Shown one piece after another: positions 9,172 to 18,747 of a stretch of 21,414 nucleotides of DNA. The position numbers and the translations under genes were made by a program. Within the stretch, counting starts at the first letter, position 1; each line of letters starts with the position of its first letter. Under the pieces are notes generated by a model. The model did no database searches. It had not been told where the DNA came from and saw only the letters and a program-made list of their open reading frames with translations. Source of the DNA: Heterostelium multicystogenum. Lineage: Eukaryota > Evosea > Eumycetozoa > Acytosteliales > Acytosteliaceae. The stretch covers positions 1 through 21,414 of the forward strand of contig RCNN01000462.1 in NCBI GenBank assembly GCA_003667245.1, written 5' to 3'.

Positions 9172-10433
9172 CTATACATACTTACAGATACTTACAATAA
9201 TACTGATAATAATACAAAATTGTATTAAAAAACCACTTTCAACAATAAGATTCTCACAATCTTTGACCTCTGTAGACTCTGGTGTAAATCTTTTGGGCTC
9301 CGATCTTACTCTATGACTTTTAAACTGCTGTTTGGCCTATATTCATAAATGATTAATTAATATATATACTATAGATTTGTTATTTAAATTTATAATACTC
9401 TTGATGATAAGGTGTCTTGGACAAATCTATTGTTGATGGTTGGTACATCTAAGATTCTTTTGTTGACTCTTGCCAAAGCAGTTTCTAATCTATCCATAGG
9501 TAAACTAGGAATATGTTCCTTGCCCTATACAAATAACAGATATAAATTAATTACAATTTAGAATTAATTTAAAACTCGCTAATACTCTTGATGATATGGT
9601 GTCTTGGACAAATCTGTTACTGATACTTGGTATAACTAACTCTCTATGGGCAACTCTTTCCAGTGTCTTCTTTTCTTGATCCATAGATTTAATCCTAGGT
9701 TGTTTCTTGGACTTTTAAACTTCCAATTAATATTATTTAAGTATTGTATTATAATATACATACACCAGATGAAATTGTATGATTTATGAATCTGTTGTTG
9801 ATGCTTGGTACCTCTAACCTTCTTTTAGTCACTCTTTCCAGAGGATTATTTTCTTGATCCAAATCTTCACTTGGAATCTGTTCCTTGGACTGTATTTATC
9901 TAATTAATACATAATTATTGATATTAATAATTTACATACGCTTGATGAAACTGTAGGATTCATATATCTTTTGTTGATGCTTGGTACAGCTAACTCTCTA
10001 TGAGAAACTCTTTCCAGAGGTTTAATTCCATGATTCATACCTTTAATTAGAATTTGTTCCTTCGCCTTTAAATATCTAATTAATAAATTAAATTAATTAT
10101 TAATAGTATTTTTTCTTAACATACCAGTGATGAAACTGTTGGATTTATATAATGTTCCATAATGTTTGGAGCATATATCTTTCTTCGAATTACATTTGGC
10201 AACTTGATTGGAGCAATTGGTGTACTATTATTACTATTCTTTGCCATTGAAGATTCTGTTGGCATCATGAAATGTCTATCCTTTTGTTGAAGTGGCTGTT
10301 GTTGTGGTTGATTCACTTTGGCTACATGTGAAAAATCTACATTCTCTACTTTTGTAATACTAGAGTTGTATCTTGACTCTTGGAGAGCCATGATTTTGCT
10401 ATAATATTTGTGTATATTTAAATAATTATTCAT
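9172..10433 (-). CDS. Exon-repeat protein, intact six-exon gene
   Basis: Exons 10433-10125, 10065-9940, 9889-9764, 9711-9586, 9524-9399 and 9336-9172, with introns of 50-62 bases starting GTATGT or GTATTA and ending AG. Every junction is phase 0. Exons 2-5 are each exactly 126 bp and encode one 42-residue unit of the form [AGS]K(E/K)(Q/H)...LERV..R.L.VPSIN.RF...T.SS. Exon 1 (103 residues, Gln-rich middle, start ATG 10433) ends in a fifth partial unit, RRKIYAPNIMEHYINPTVSS. Exon 6 starts AKQQF and ends in a hydrophobic tail (FLIQFCIIIISIIVSI) that may be a C-terminal membrane anchor. Total about 325 residues with no frame break, unlike its neighbours. I know no named family. Phase-0 equal-length exons point to recent exon duplication and allow exon skipping without frame loss. 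Confidence 0.8.
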
Positions 10434-10988
10434 ATTTGTTATTCTTATAAAAATGATTGATAATATAATGTGTAGATAATGATAAATCTAAAATTAATTA
10501 ATTAACTGTAGATAATAAAAGATATTATTAAATAATTTGTTTAATTCTATCTTAAAACTAAAATGAGTATAGTTTAGAGTTTAAATATCAAAGTAGCTTG
10601 TAATGTTTAATTCAAATTCAAATTCAAATTGGATAACCGTTATAATATTTAAACATCAAGTATATTTTATCAAGATGAAGTTGTTGTTGAATTCGGTAAC
10701 AGTTTTAGCATTGTTATATTTGCAACATATTCCAATCTGAGAACATTGGTATTTTATTACAATGAAATTCACACTATTGAAACATTTATTCATTTCTATT
10801 TGAACTTTTAATTTTTTTAAATTGTTTGAATATAATATTATATTATTCTTTATTCAATGGCAAAAGGGTTGTTATTGATGGAAATAAATACTAGTCATAG
10901 AAATACTAATAATCAAAAATGTTGACTATTATTTTGTCATCATGAGATTTGATTGGATATATTACCTCTGGAGTTAAATCAGAAAGTT
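10434..10988. other. Intergenic, AT-rich, with one copy of a dispersed repeat
   Basis: Between the repeat-exon gene and the crinkler-type gene. I see no gene. Bases 10734-10780 are repeated at 12827-12869. Confidence 0.5.
10734..10780. repeat. Short direct repeat flanking the crinkler-type gene, copy 1
   Basis: TCTGAGAACATTGGTATTTT and the following bases resemble the copy at 12827-12869 with a few substitutions, in the same orientation. Confidence 0.6.
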
Positions 10989-12453
10989 TCAATTGAAGAG
11001 AGTATTGACGAATATTCTTTGGTCCATCCTTCCACTCCATGAGTTTTGATTGATCTGAATCTGGATCGTTTGAAGAAGATTCTTGAAATCTTTGAGATCT
11101 TTAGGTTGCTGCCAATTGGTAATATTTAATTCAATCTCACCATTGAGGTCATCATTGATATCATCAATTGGCTGTACTTTGAATTTAATATTTTTTACAA
11201 AATAAAATGCTCTGTGTGACAATTGTTTAAAAATTATTCTATTAATATCAGAATAAAGTTCATGTGAATTTTCAATCTTGTATAACTTCTTTTGTCCATT
11301 TCCAAAAGAATCTCTTTGTAATCATTTGTTCAATGAATTCAGAGCCAAAACACTCAAAAGAGTTAATATAATCACTAGTGTTTAGATGAATGACTTTAAA
11401 GCTGCCAATTTTAGGTGATTCAACATAGTTAATGTTTGATAAAAAATAAATATTATCAGTTCTAGAAATAGCATATAAAAGTTCATTTTGAGAGTACTCA
11501 TCTGTCTTTTCAAGAACAAATCTTTAAGATAGTAAGTATTTAAGATTTATATATAAAAAGAAAGAATAATTACCTTGGTATGCCTCCCCATCTATAATAT
11601 CTATTTTGAATGTTAATAAATTCTTTGTTAGGAACATTAATCATTACCCCTTTGATGTATTCGTTAATCTCTTCCCAAGTCCAGGTTGGCATTAAAAATT
11701 TATTGCTACCTCGGTCCTGTTTTTATAGGAATAAGCATTTAAATTAAACTTAACACTCTAATAATTAAAATTTTACCTTCAAATATGGTTCATAGATAGA
11801 TCTTATGGGGGTGAAGAAATAAGAACAAAGGCCTTTGATGATAAAGGTGTTTGACCATCAACTAAATAATATGTTTCAGGTAAATTAATAACATACCCTA
11901 ATTCCTTTCTTTCTCTCTCATATGCAACAGGTTTGTCCCCTAGAAATGTAAAGTGAATTGCCAAATAAGAGACACAGTCAAAAACAATGTCCCTTTGGCA
12001 ATGGATATCTGTTCTCTTTCGCCACAAATAATAAAAGAGAAACATTGACTTTCCAATTTCTGGGTTACCTGTGACAACTGTAGCTTGAAGATTCTTCTCA
12101 GTTTTTACAATAAGTTTATAAAGGTCTTTGTATGAATCTCTTATTAATAATTTTGAGAAATTTCTAGTTGGAAAGAGATGACCATCTTTGAGTGAAAGTA
12201 TGTTTGTATTTGGATCAAAAGATGCCTCCGCAAGATGTTTCCAAAAGGAAGAATAAATTGGATCAATTTGAACTAAGAAATAATTGATGGTATTGAAAAA
12301 GAAATCAAATATAACAAAAATGAATAAAGGAGAGGTAAGGAAAGATGGTAAGAAGAATAAGAAAAAGAATTGTTAGTATTGAATTCAAAATATAGATATG
12401 TGAAACTTACCAAAGGCGGAACCTATTTGTTGTTGACGCAAATGATTTAACAT
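10989..12453 (-). CDS. Crinkler/RHS-type P-loop protein, with two apparent frameshifts
   Basis: Exons 12453-12411, 12272-11777, 11716-11574 and 11521-10989; introns 138, 60 and 52 bases. The start ATG 12453 gives MLNHLRQQQIGSAF, spliced in phase 1 to VQIDPIYSSFWKHL. A Walker A motif GNPEIGKS is preceded by ATVVT and followed by MFLFYYLWR (near 12080-12030). Exon 3 has the family's FLMPTWTWEEINEY and RWGGIPR segments. Exon 4 reads FVLEKTDEY...LLYAISRTD and later SHRAFYFVKNIKFKVQPI. This order matches the P-loop NTPase core of crinkler and trypanosome RHS proteins, usually nuclear and multicopy; the role in amoebae is unclear. The usual N-terminal ubiquitin-like header is absent. Two frame breaks occur: a C run one base short at 11807-11811 (minus strand, before IRSIYEPYLK) and a +1 change near 11310-11325. 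Error or early decay are both possible. Confidence 0.75.
12273..12410 (-). other. Introner-like intron (crinkler-type gene, intron 1)
   Basis: A 138-base intron. Its first ~75 bases (GTAAGTTTCACA..., then ATTCAATACTAACAATTC and a pyrimidine tract to TTCTTCTTACC) match intron 1 of the gene at 4099-5552 almost base for base. A further ~60 AT-rich bases precede the TTTCTTAG acceptor. Flanking exons show no similarity. Confidence 0.8.
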
Positions 12454-13865
12454 TCTTTCTAAAGGGTAATATTAAAATAAAAGAAAATATATGAGGAAGG
12501 GTAGTTAAACCAAATAAATGAAAAAAGATAATATTTTTAAATATTTAGTAAACATGTATAAAGATCATGAATCATGATTTATAAATTTTCCACTGGATAA
12601 AGACAATTAAAATCCAAAATAATATTGTCCCAATAAGCTTAATTACTCACAAAAATGTAATAAAATACAAATGATATTATTATTTTATCAGAAATATTAA
12701 AACCCTTACTATATTTCATACTCTGATACAAATTAATTACAAATAATGAAACCACACTATCTAAAAATCCTAATAGAGTAAAAGTAAATGTAATCTATTA
12801 AATTCATAGTATACTTGATCATGATGATCTGAGAATATTGGAATTTTATTAAAATGAATTTCAAACTATATCAGTTTTGGTTATAGATTTTCAATAGTAT
12901 TAGAAAACTTGGTCAACACATAATATTGTTCTAATGATTCCAATTGAATCTCCTAACTCACCAAATGAATATGACTAGGTCAAGTACAAAGTTTATATTA
13001 AACTTTCATATTAGTTTCAATAGTAATTCCAAAGATAAAAGAAATAAATAAGTCAAAATCGTCAATTGAATTTATATTAAATACTATTTATTAATATTAT
13101 GAAACAATAAACAATGTAATGGGAACTATAAACAACTTTTTCTTACAAACAACTTTAGTTGGATGATTCAAATTGGTTAACACCTAAAGGAGAAACAAAG
13201 TCCCATTTCTATTCTAATGATATTTCTTATTTATAAAATACAAATTACCTCATTAATAGCTCATAGACATAGATGTACAAACAATCACAATAAACTTCAA
13301 AGAATTCTATCTACTCCCTCACATTTTTCCTTATCTTCTAAAAACCAATCACTATGTAGTAACTAATGGTAAGTTAAATACTAAAAATACATTTTTACCA
13401 ACAATATATGTGACCAATACGATCTTGAACAAATACTTTAATAAACAAAACAAGTATATCCACTTTGCAAACAGCTGTCTTTATATTGTTTTTTTAAAAA
13501 TTTCATTGGTTCCAATGCTCTAGAAAGTATCATTTTGAAGAGTTTATGACTATTGGTTCTAAAATAAACGATTTCCAATTTTAGAACTATTTTATTAAAC
13601 CCAATCTATACATAAACCAATCCCATATCATCTTTCATTAATTAGAATATATAGTTTACCAGTTGTTGAACAATATTGATGAGAGTCTTTGATTAATAAA
13701 CTAAAGTTCACTTGCTTTTGTTATAAATCTATCTTATTTTAGAAAAAAAAAAAGTTCTCTGTTTGATATATAGGTGCTTAAACAAGTTTCCAATTTGAAT
13801 TTTTATTATAACATAATTATCAATATTAACACGAGTTGTTTTAACGATATATTTTGAATTATTAT
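12454..13865. other. Gene-free AT-rich stretch
   Basis: About 1.4 kb with stops in all frames and no RNA gene that I can recognise. It contains the second copy of the short repeat (12827-12869) and a run of A at about 13742-13753. It separates the upstream side of the crinkler-type gene from the 3' end of the beta-helix gene. Confidence 0.55.
12827..12869. repeat. Short direct repeat flanking the crinkler-type gene, copy 2
   Basis: GATCTGAGAATATTGGAATT onward resembles 10734-10780 and lies upstream of the gene at 10989-12453. Confidence 0.6.
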
Positions 13866-15318
13866 TTAAGAAATAATGCTGACAATAATTGTAAATAAAA
13901 TAATAGTGAATAAGTAAGGAGATAACAGATTGGAGTTGTTGGATTTGTTGTCACACTTATCTTGGTCTCCACTAATATAACATGTTAGTCCTTGGCATTG
14001 AACCATTGCTCTATCGACCCCAACCACAGAGTTGTTTGACAAGGTGATGGTACTACCACTGCAGTTAATGATATACTCAGAGCTCTCAGAGTATTCAATA
14101 AACTGTGAATTCTTGATTTGGACGCTCTGAACCCTGTTAAGAGTAATCTCAGAGTTATCATTGGATTGGCTGAATGTAGTATTGGAGAACACTGTGTTGA
14201 TGATGAACTGTTGTATCGATAGGTGTCCGTAGATGTTTGAGCTGGACACTGTGTTGTTACTGAAGGTACAACCTTCAATATTGATGCTACTTGCTTCTTG
14301 GACAACGGTATAATCGGAGCTGTTAGAAAGTGTTACGGTACTGTTGATTAAGTTGACTGCGGATGTGTTTGTAAAGATTGTTTCCATGTTAAGATTTTTG
14401 CGAGAATACACTATCAATAATGTCAACTACTGAAAAAGACAGGGAGACCAAAGTGCCGAAACTTGCTACGTTAGGGAGTGTATTGGAATTTTGTTGGAAT
14501 ATGGAGCTTGAAATATATGAAGCTTTTATGAGATTCGAAAGAACGATTTGAGATCCAGAATTCATAGTGTTTCCAGAATAACGAACTCCATTGATGTTAA
14601 AACTTCCTCCGTTGATGAATATTACCCCATTTTGAGTTGCATTGTTCAAGTATATTTGGGTTTCATTCAAAGTAAGATCAAGGCTTTGATTGGAGTAGAT
14701 AACTGCACCAAATTCAGCTTGATTGGCACCAAGCTCTGATTTTTGGATATTGATTTGTACATTATCGTAGGAGGCTCCAGATTTCACATATATAGCACCT
14801 CCATTTTGACTAGCAGTATTGGACTTGATCTTACAGTTTACAATGGAAATAGAGACATTGTTATTGGAGGAGATTTCGATGAATCCACCATTGGTAGATT
14901 TTCCATTGGCAATATATAGTCCGGACAAAACAATATTTGTTGATAAATTTTCAGTCGAATTGGAGGTTTGGATTACATTGAAGAACTGGTTACTTTGTCC
15001 CAAATCAATGAAAGAATTATCATTCAAACCTGGTGTTTGTTGAATGACAATATTGGCTCCATAAAAACTGAAGGCAGAATTATTGGATGCTGGATATAAA
15101 CCAACATTCAAGGATAAGACTAAAGTTGAAGATGAATTCATTGCTGAGAATGCATTAATAGCAGAAAATATACTCCCACATGAAAATTGAGGTTCACTTC
15201 CACATATTAATGTATTATTAGTTGATTTTGGATCAACATAAACAGTAATAGAGCTCGAGTTGGCATTGCAAAAAACTATGGAAAATATAAATATGAAAAA
15301 TAAATTTGATTTATTCAT
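13866..15318 (-). CDS. Secreted right-handed beta-helix protein, probably GPI-anchored; one frameshift
   Basis: The start at 15318 gives a signal peptide (MNKSNLFFIFIFSIVFCNAN). Next comes the dictyostelid-type opening TVYVDP...CGSEPQFSCGSI, then about 430 residues of Asn/Ser-rich beta-helix turns, including GGFIEIS, NGGAIYV and short repeated N-glycosylation-like NxS/T sites. The C-terminus is a hydrophobic tail (SPYLFTIILFTIIVSIIS), as in GPI-anchored proteins. The reading changes frame once, near 14395-14399, where a T5 run (A5 on the coding strand) is one base long. With four bases the coding reads on through NMETIFTNTSAVNL without a stop. There are no introns. The fold resembles pectin-lyase-like and polymorphic-membrane-protein repeats; amoebae carry many such surface proteins of unknown ligand. 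Confidence 0.8.
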
Positions 15319-15651
15319 TCTATTAAATTATATATATTAATGATAAGAAAACTTGGATTGATAAAATTTCAAGATTAAGGTTGGTATTTATCTCATCAAA
15401 TTATCAAGATTTTCAGAAAATTCATTTGCAAATTCAAGAAAACGAAAAAGAAAGATGATTTTTACTGACGACCTTCAGTGATCGGATACCAACCTTGTGG
15501 TCCAAATCCAAATTGATATTATTGAAAAAGAACACATCTTACATATATAACCTTATTAATCAGGTGTAATATCTTGGTCAACCGACCTTGAAATAAAAAT
15601 AATATCTCAATGTGATGATCATAATAAAATGTATAAAATGATATTATAATA
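15319..15651. other. Intergenic between two minus-strand genes
   Basis: AT-rich. It lies upstream of the beta-helix gene and downstream of the FNIP gene. I see no gene. Confidence 0.5.
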
Positions 15652-17186
15652 TCAAGGGTTTATATTATTTGAAAATTGATGTTTAAGAGTTTTCAAATCA
15701 AGAATCTGAGTAAAAGTAAAAGTCGTTCTCCTTTTCTCATCAAGCTTGATGATTCCACCATGCATTGTTGGGGATACTAAGAGAACATGGCTCTCACTTA
15801 GGCCTAGAACCTTGAATTTTAGAATGGAGCGGACCACAGGGATGATAAATGTGATCTTGAGGAGTTGTCTAGCAATATATACGTTGATAAGAGTGTTACT
15901 CGTTAGAGAAATCTTTATTACGGAATCAGGCAGCAGAGACAGATCAAAATAAGTCTTTCCACTATATATAAATGATTTCAGTGATGGTGGGGGTGTTTGG
16001 TGTTTGAAAATCGATGCATCTCGGATGGATAATAGCTTCAATTTTATTGGAAGAACAACGTTGCACTTTGGATGGTCATTACTAATGTACAGTTTTCGTA
16101 CGGTTGCAGGAATCACAATATCAGTTGAGTGGGTAGTTTTCAAAAAATAGATGGAGTTTGGTTATTGCAGTCATCAAGTTCAATTTATCTGACAAATAAT
16201 TGTAAAAAAAGCAACTGCTGATTCTATCAAGATATCTTATTTGGATATTGCTTTCTTCTGAAATAGAAACAGAGATGGATTTTGTGGAGCAAGGAATACT
16301 GATAGATGGTAGTGGCCAATCCAGTGAGAGACGAGTCAAGCTCTGTGGTAGTTCAACTTTGCTTTTGTAGTGATAGCCTAGTTTCAAGGTAGTCAGAGAG
16401 GGTGGAATAATCGATTCTGTAAGTGGGGATTAAAATATCCTCCAACATCCAAGTATTGAATGGATTGTGGTAGTATTCCTGGCGCAAAGGGATGCGTATA
16501 TTTGGCAAGGCATAGCTTTTGTAAGAGAAGGAGGCAGACTACCACACTCCAATTCTGTATTAAACTCTGACAAATCTCTTTTGAAAATCAGTACAAGCAG
16601 TGTTTTCGGTAGTAGATTAGGTGGTATTCTCTGGTTGAATCCAGCTCCAAGACGCAGATGGGTCAGTATAGGAGGCAGGCGAACCAGGGGCCAGTTAAAA
16701 TTGAATCCAAATGTAAGTGATTCAATCAAGTCTGCTTTGTCAAATAAATTCTCGTGCAACGGTTTGTTATAGAAGTGACCTAAGTTCAGGTGGACACAGT
16801 GCGGTGGCAGTGATGATGATGGCAATGGATCTTGTTTGTCGTTGTGAATGACCACATGTGTATATTTGACAGATTGATAGGTGGGGTTGGTGTCGATTAA
16901 CAAATATTTCACGTTTAATAGGATCCCTTCCTTTAATATAATGTATGTGAGCTATTGCACGGCTTCGCTGCTGAGCAAAAGATTTCAGATGCAGTGTTGA
17001 GTTGAAAAAGTAATGCACTGATAGTTGCTCATCGTCAGACTCAATCTCTGGAATCTCAAGTTTCAAATAGTGACGCATCGACCATAACCTTTTACAAGTT
17101 AGAACCATTGATATTTTTTCGACATTCTCAGTGATCCTGTCTAATATATCAACTAAAATAACATCTGAAATATCTATTAATAACAT
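15652..17186 (-). CDS. F-box / FNIP-repeat protein, about four frameshifts
   Basis: The first ATG in frame is at 17186 and gives MLLIDISDVILVDILDRI...LTCKRLW, an F-box-like N-terminus. Leucine-rich FNIP-type repeats follow: LNLGHFYNKPLHENLF, LTFGFNFNWPLVRLPP, LRLGAGFNQRIPPNLLP, then LDVGGYFNP and PPSLTTLKLGYHY. The C-terminal third is a diverged leucine-rich part ending at 15652. Such proteins are a large dictyostelid family, presumed substrate adaptors of SCF ubiquitin ligases. The coding line changes frame near 16911-16925, at T4 16517-16520, at G4 16425-16428 and at A6 16142-16147. The second and third partly cancel: the segment between them reads LCLAKYTHPFAPGILPQS only in the third frame. 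Each needs a one-base change in a short run. Family call firm; integrity open. Confidence 0.75.
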
Positions 17187-17950
17187 ATTGTTTGGTATCA
17201 ATTTAAATAAAAGTAGCACAAAAAAAACTATTACAAGTATATTTGAAAATTAGAAAGTGTCGGATAATAATTCAAAAACCATTAATTTAAATATTTAAAA
17301 ACTAAACTTTCACACATTGATGTATTGTTTGCCTGCTTGATCAAAAGAAAAGAAATAACTCAAATATTGAAGTTGGGGTATTGAATAAAGTACATTATAT
17401 AAATATATAGATTTATGAAAAAAAACATTTATATATTTGAAGAAATCAGGGATAAATAAAATTTGATTTTGTTTGAAAAAAGACATAAGTATAATAATAA
17501 TACTTGAATCAATTTTGGTTTATTAATGTTTTTAGGAACTTGCGAAGAAAATTTCTATCATAGATTATGCACAAAAAAATAGATAAAATTTTGTTTTTTT
17601 CATTCTCTTTTTAAATAAAACTGCCCAAAATAAAAATTGCAAGGACCCACTTATGATATTTCAACCAGATCTCTCTTGGTGTTAAAAAATATAAGGCATC
17701 TTTTTTAAGATGGAAGAGTAAAACCAAATTTATTTGAAAGATAATCATCTTATTTGCAGCACCCAATAACAAGTTTGCTATCAGTTGATTTGAATAAACG
17801 AAAAGTTGTATTTTGCACAAAAATAATAACTATAATAATAATTTGTAACAAGAAATGCTTAAAGATATGATAAAGTAGAATAGAATTAGAAATAGATATA
17901 GAATATTATTTAAAAACAAATAGATAGATAAATAGATAGATAGATTGAAA
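17187..17950. other. Divergent intergenic region
   Basis: AT-rich region between the starts of the minus-strand FNIP gene and the plus-strand membrane-protein gene, so it should hold both promoters. A GATA-type microsatellite lies at about 17920-17945, directly before the plus-strand start. An open frame at 17611-17820 is not convincing. Confidence 0.5.
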
Positions 17951-18649
17951 ATGGAAAAAGGAATTGTTGCGACAGTGTTTACTTCATTGCTTCTCATTAT
18001 AAATACTGCTTGTGCTCATTATTTTTTTAATCTACCTACTGCGAAGCTATGCCAAGCATTTCTTGATATTCAGCTCGTTCTGGCTGGCGATGAATATCAT
18101 TATGACCATTACCATATTTTCATATCTTGAAGGCAACATTTCATTGGTATGTGCCACCCTCATCAATCTGCTGTATATGGCAGTGGTGTTTGGATATCTC
18201 ATTGTATTTGCGCAAGGCATTCGGAGGTTTCGAGTACCACCTCGTCGAGAGACTGATACCTTTTGTGCTGACGCTGCTTCCTGATCATCTATGATTTCGC
18301 AGTGTTCTATTACCAAGTCAAAGATATCCTCATACAACCAACAACCGCATCCATTAGCACACTGCTGATTCTGACGTCGATGGCTTACTTGGTGCCACTG
18401 GTTGTGTTTGTGATCTATGGCTTCAAGAGTTTGCAAAAGCTGGAGACTCTGTATGGCACACCAAAGAGACATGAGCTCCATCTCCTTGTCAAGGTTGGAT
18501 TATGTGGAGTACTCTACATTATCGGCATCAATCTATTCAGTCATAAATACACGATGATCGTTATTGGTTTTATTGAATTGGCTGGATACTGTTTTCTATT
18601 TGATCATTTCACTCACGCACTGGATTCTCGGCCCATGGACTGGTTCTAA
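17951..18649 (+). CDS. Membrane protein with about seven TM segments; three frameshifts
   Basis: ATG 17951 starts a hydrophobic segment (GIVATVFTSLLLIINTACAH). Following the hydrophobic reading through three frames gives about seven membrane spans in roughly 230 residues, among them FWLAMNIIMTITIFSYL, LVCATLINLLYMAVVFGYL, RLIPFVLTLL with LIIYDFAVFYY, ILTSMAYLVPLVVFVIYGF, LLVKVGLCGVLYIIGI and IVIGFIELAGYCFLFDHF. It ends RPMDWF at 18649. The frame changes at T7 18022-18028, near 18214-18222 and near 18272-18275. Each is cured by removing one base, and the joined hydrophobic spans look natural, which argues for one gene. No named receptor or transporter motif is recognised. It runs tail-to-tail with the EGF gene, with 98 bases between stops. 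Confidence 0.6.
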
Positions 18650-18747
18650 TCGAAGACCAAAAGCCAAAAAGAATAGAATAAATTATATGTATATAGAATA
18701 GAATTGAATAGTATATTTTTGTAACGTATGGATTGATTATTATTTAT

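Noticed and set aside
9034..9228. Plus-strand frame with a Lys/Arg run
   Set aside because: It overlaps the last hairpin and the 3' end of the minus-strand six-exon gene; the Lys run comes from an A/G-rich tract.
17611..17820. 69-codon minus-strand open frame with hydrophobic stretches
   Set aside because: It has no ATG start near its beginning, no recognised motif, and AT-rich composition like its non-coding surroundings.
18047..18481. 144-codon open frame on the minus strand
   Set aside because: It is the antisense of the hydrophobic plus-strand membrane-protein frames and shows no family features.
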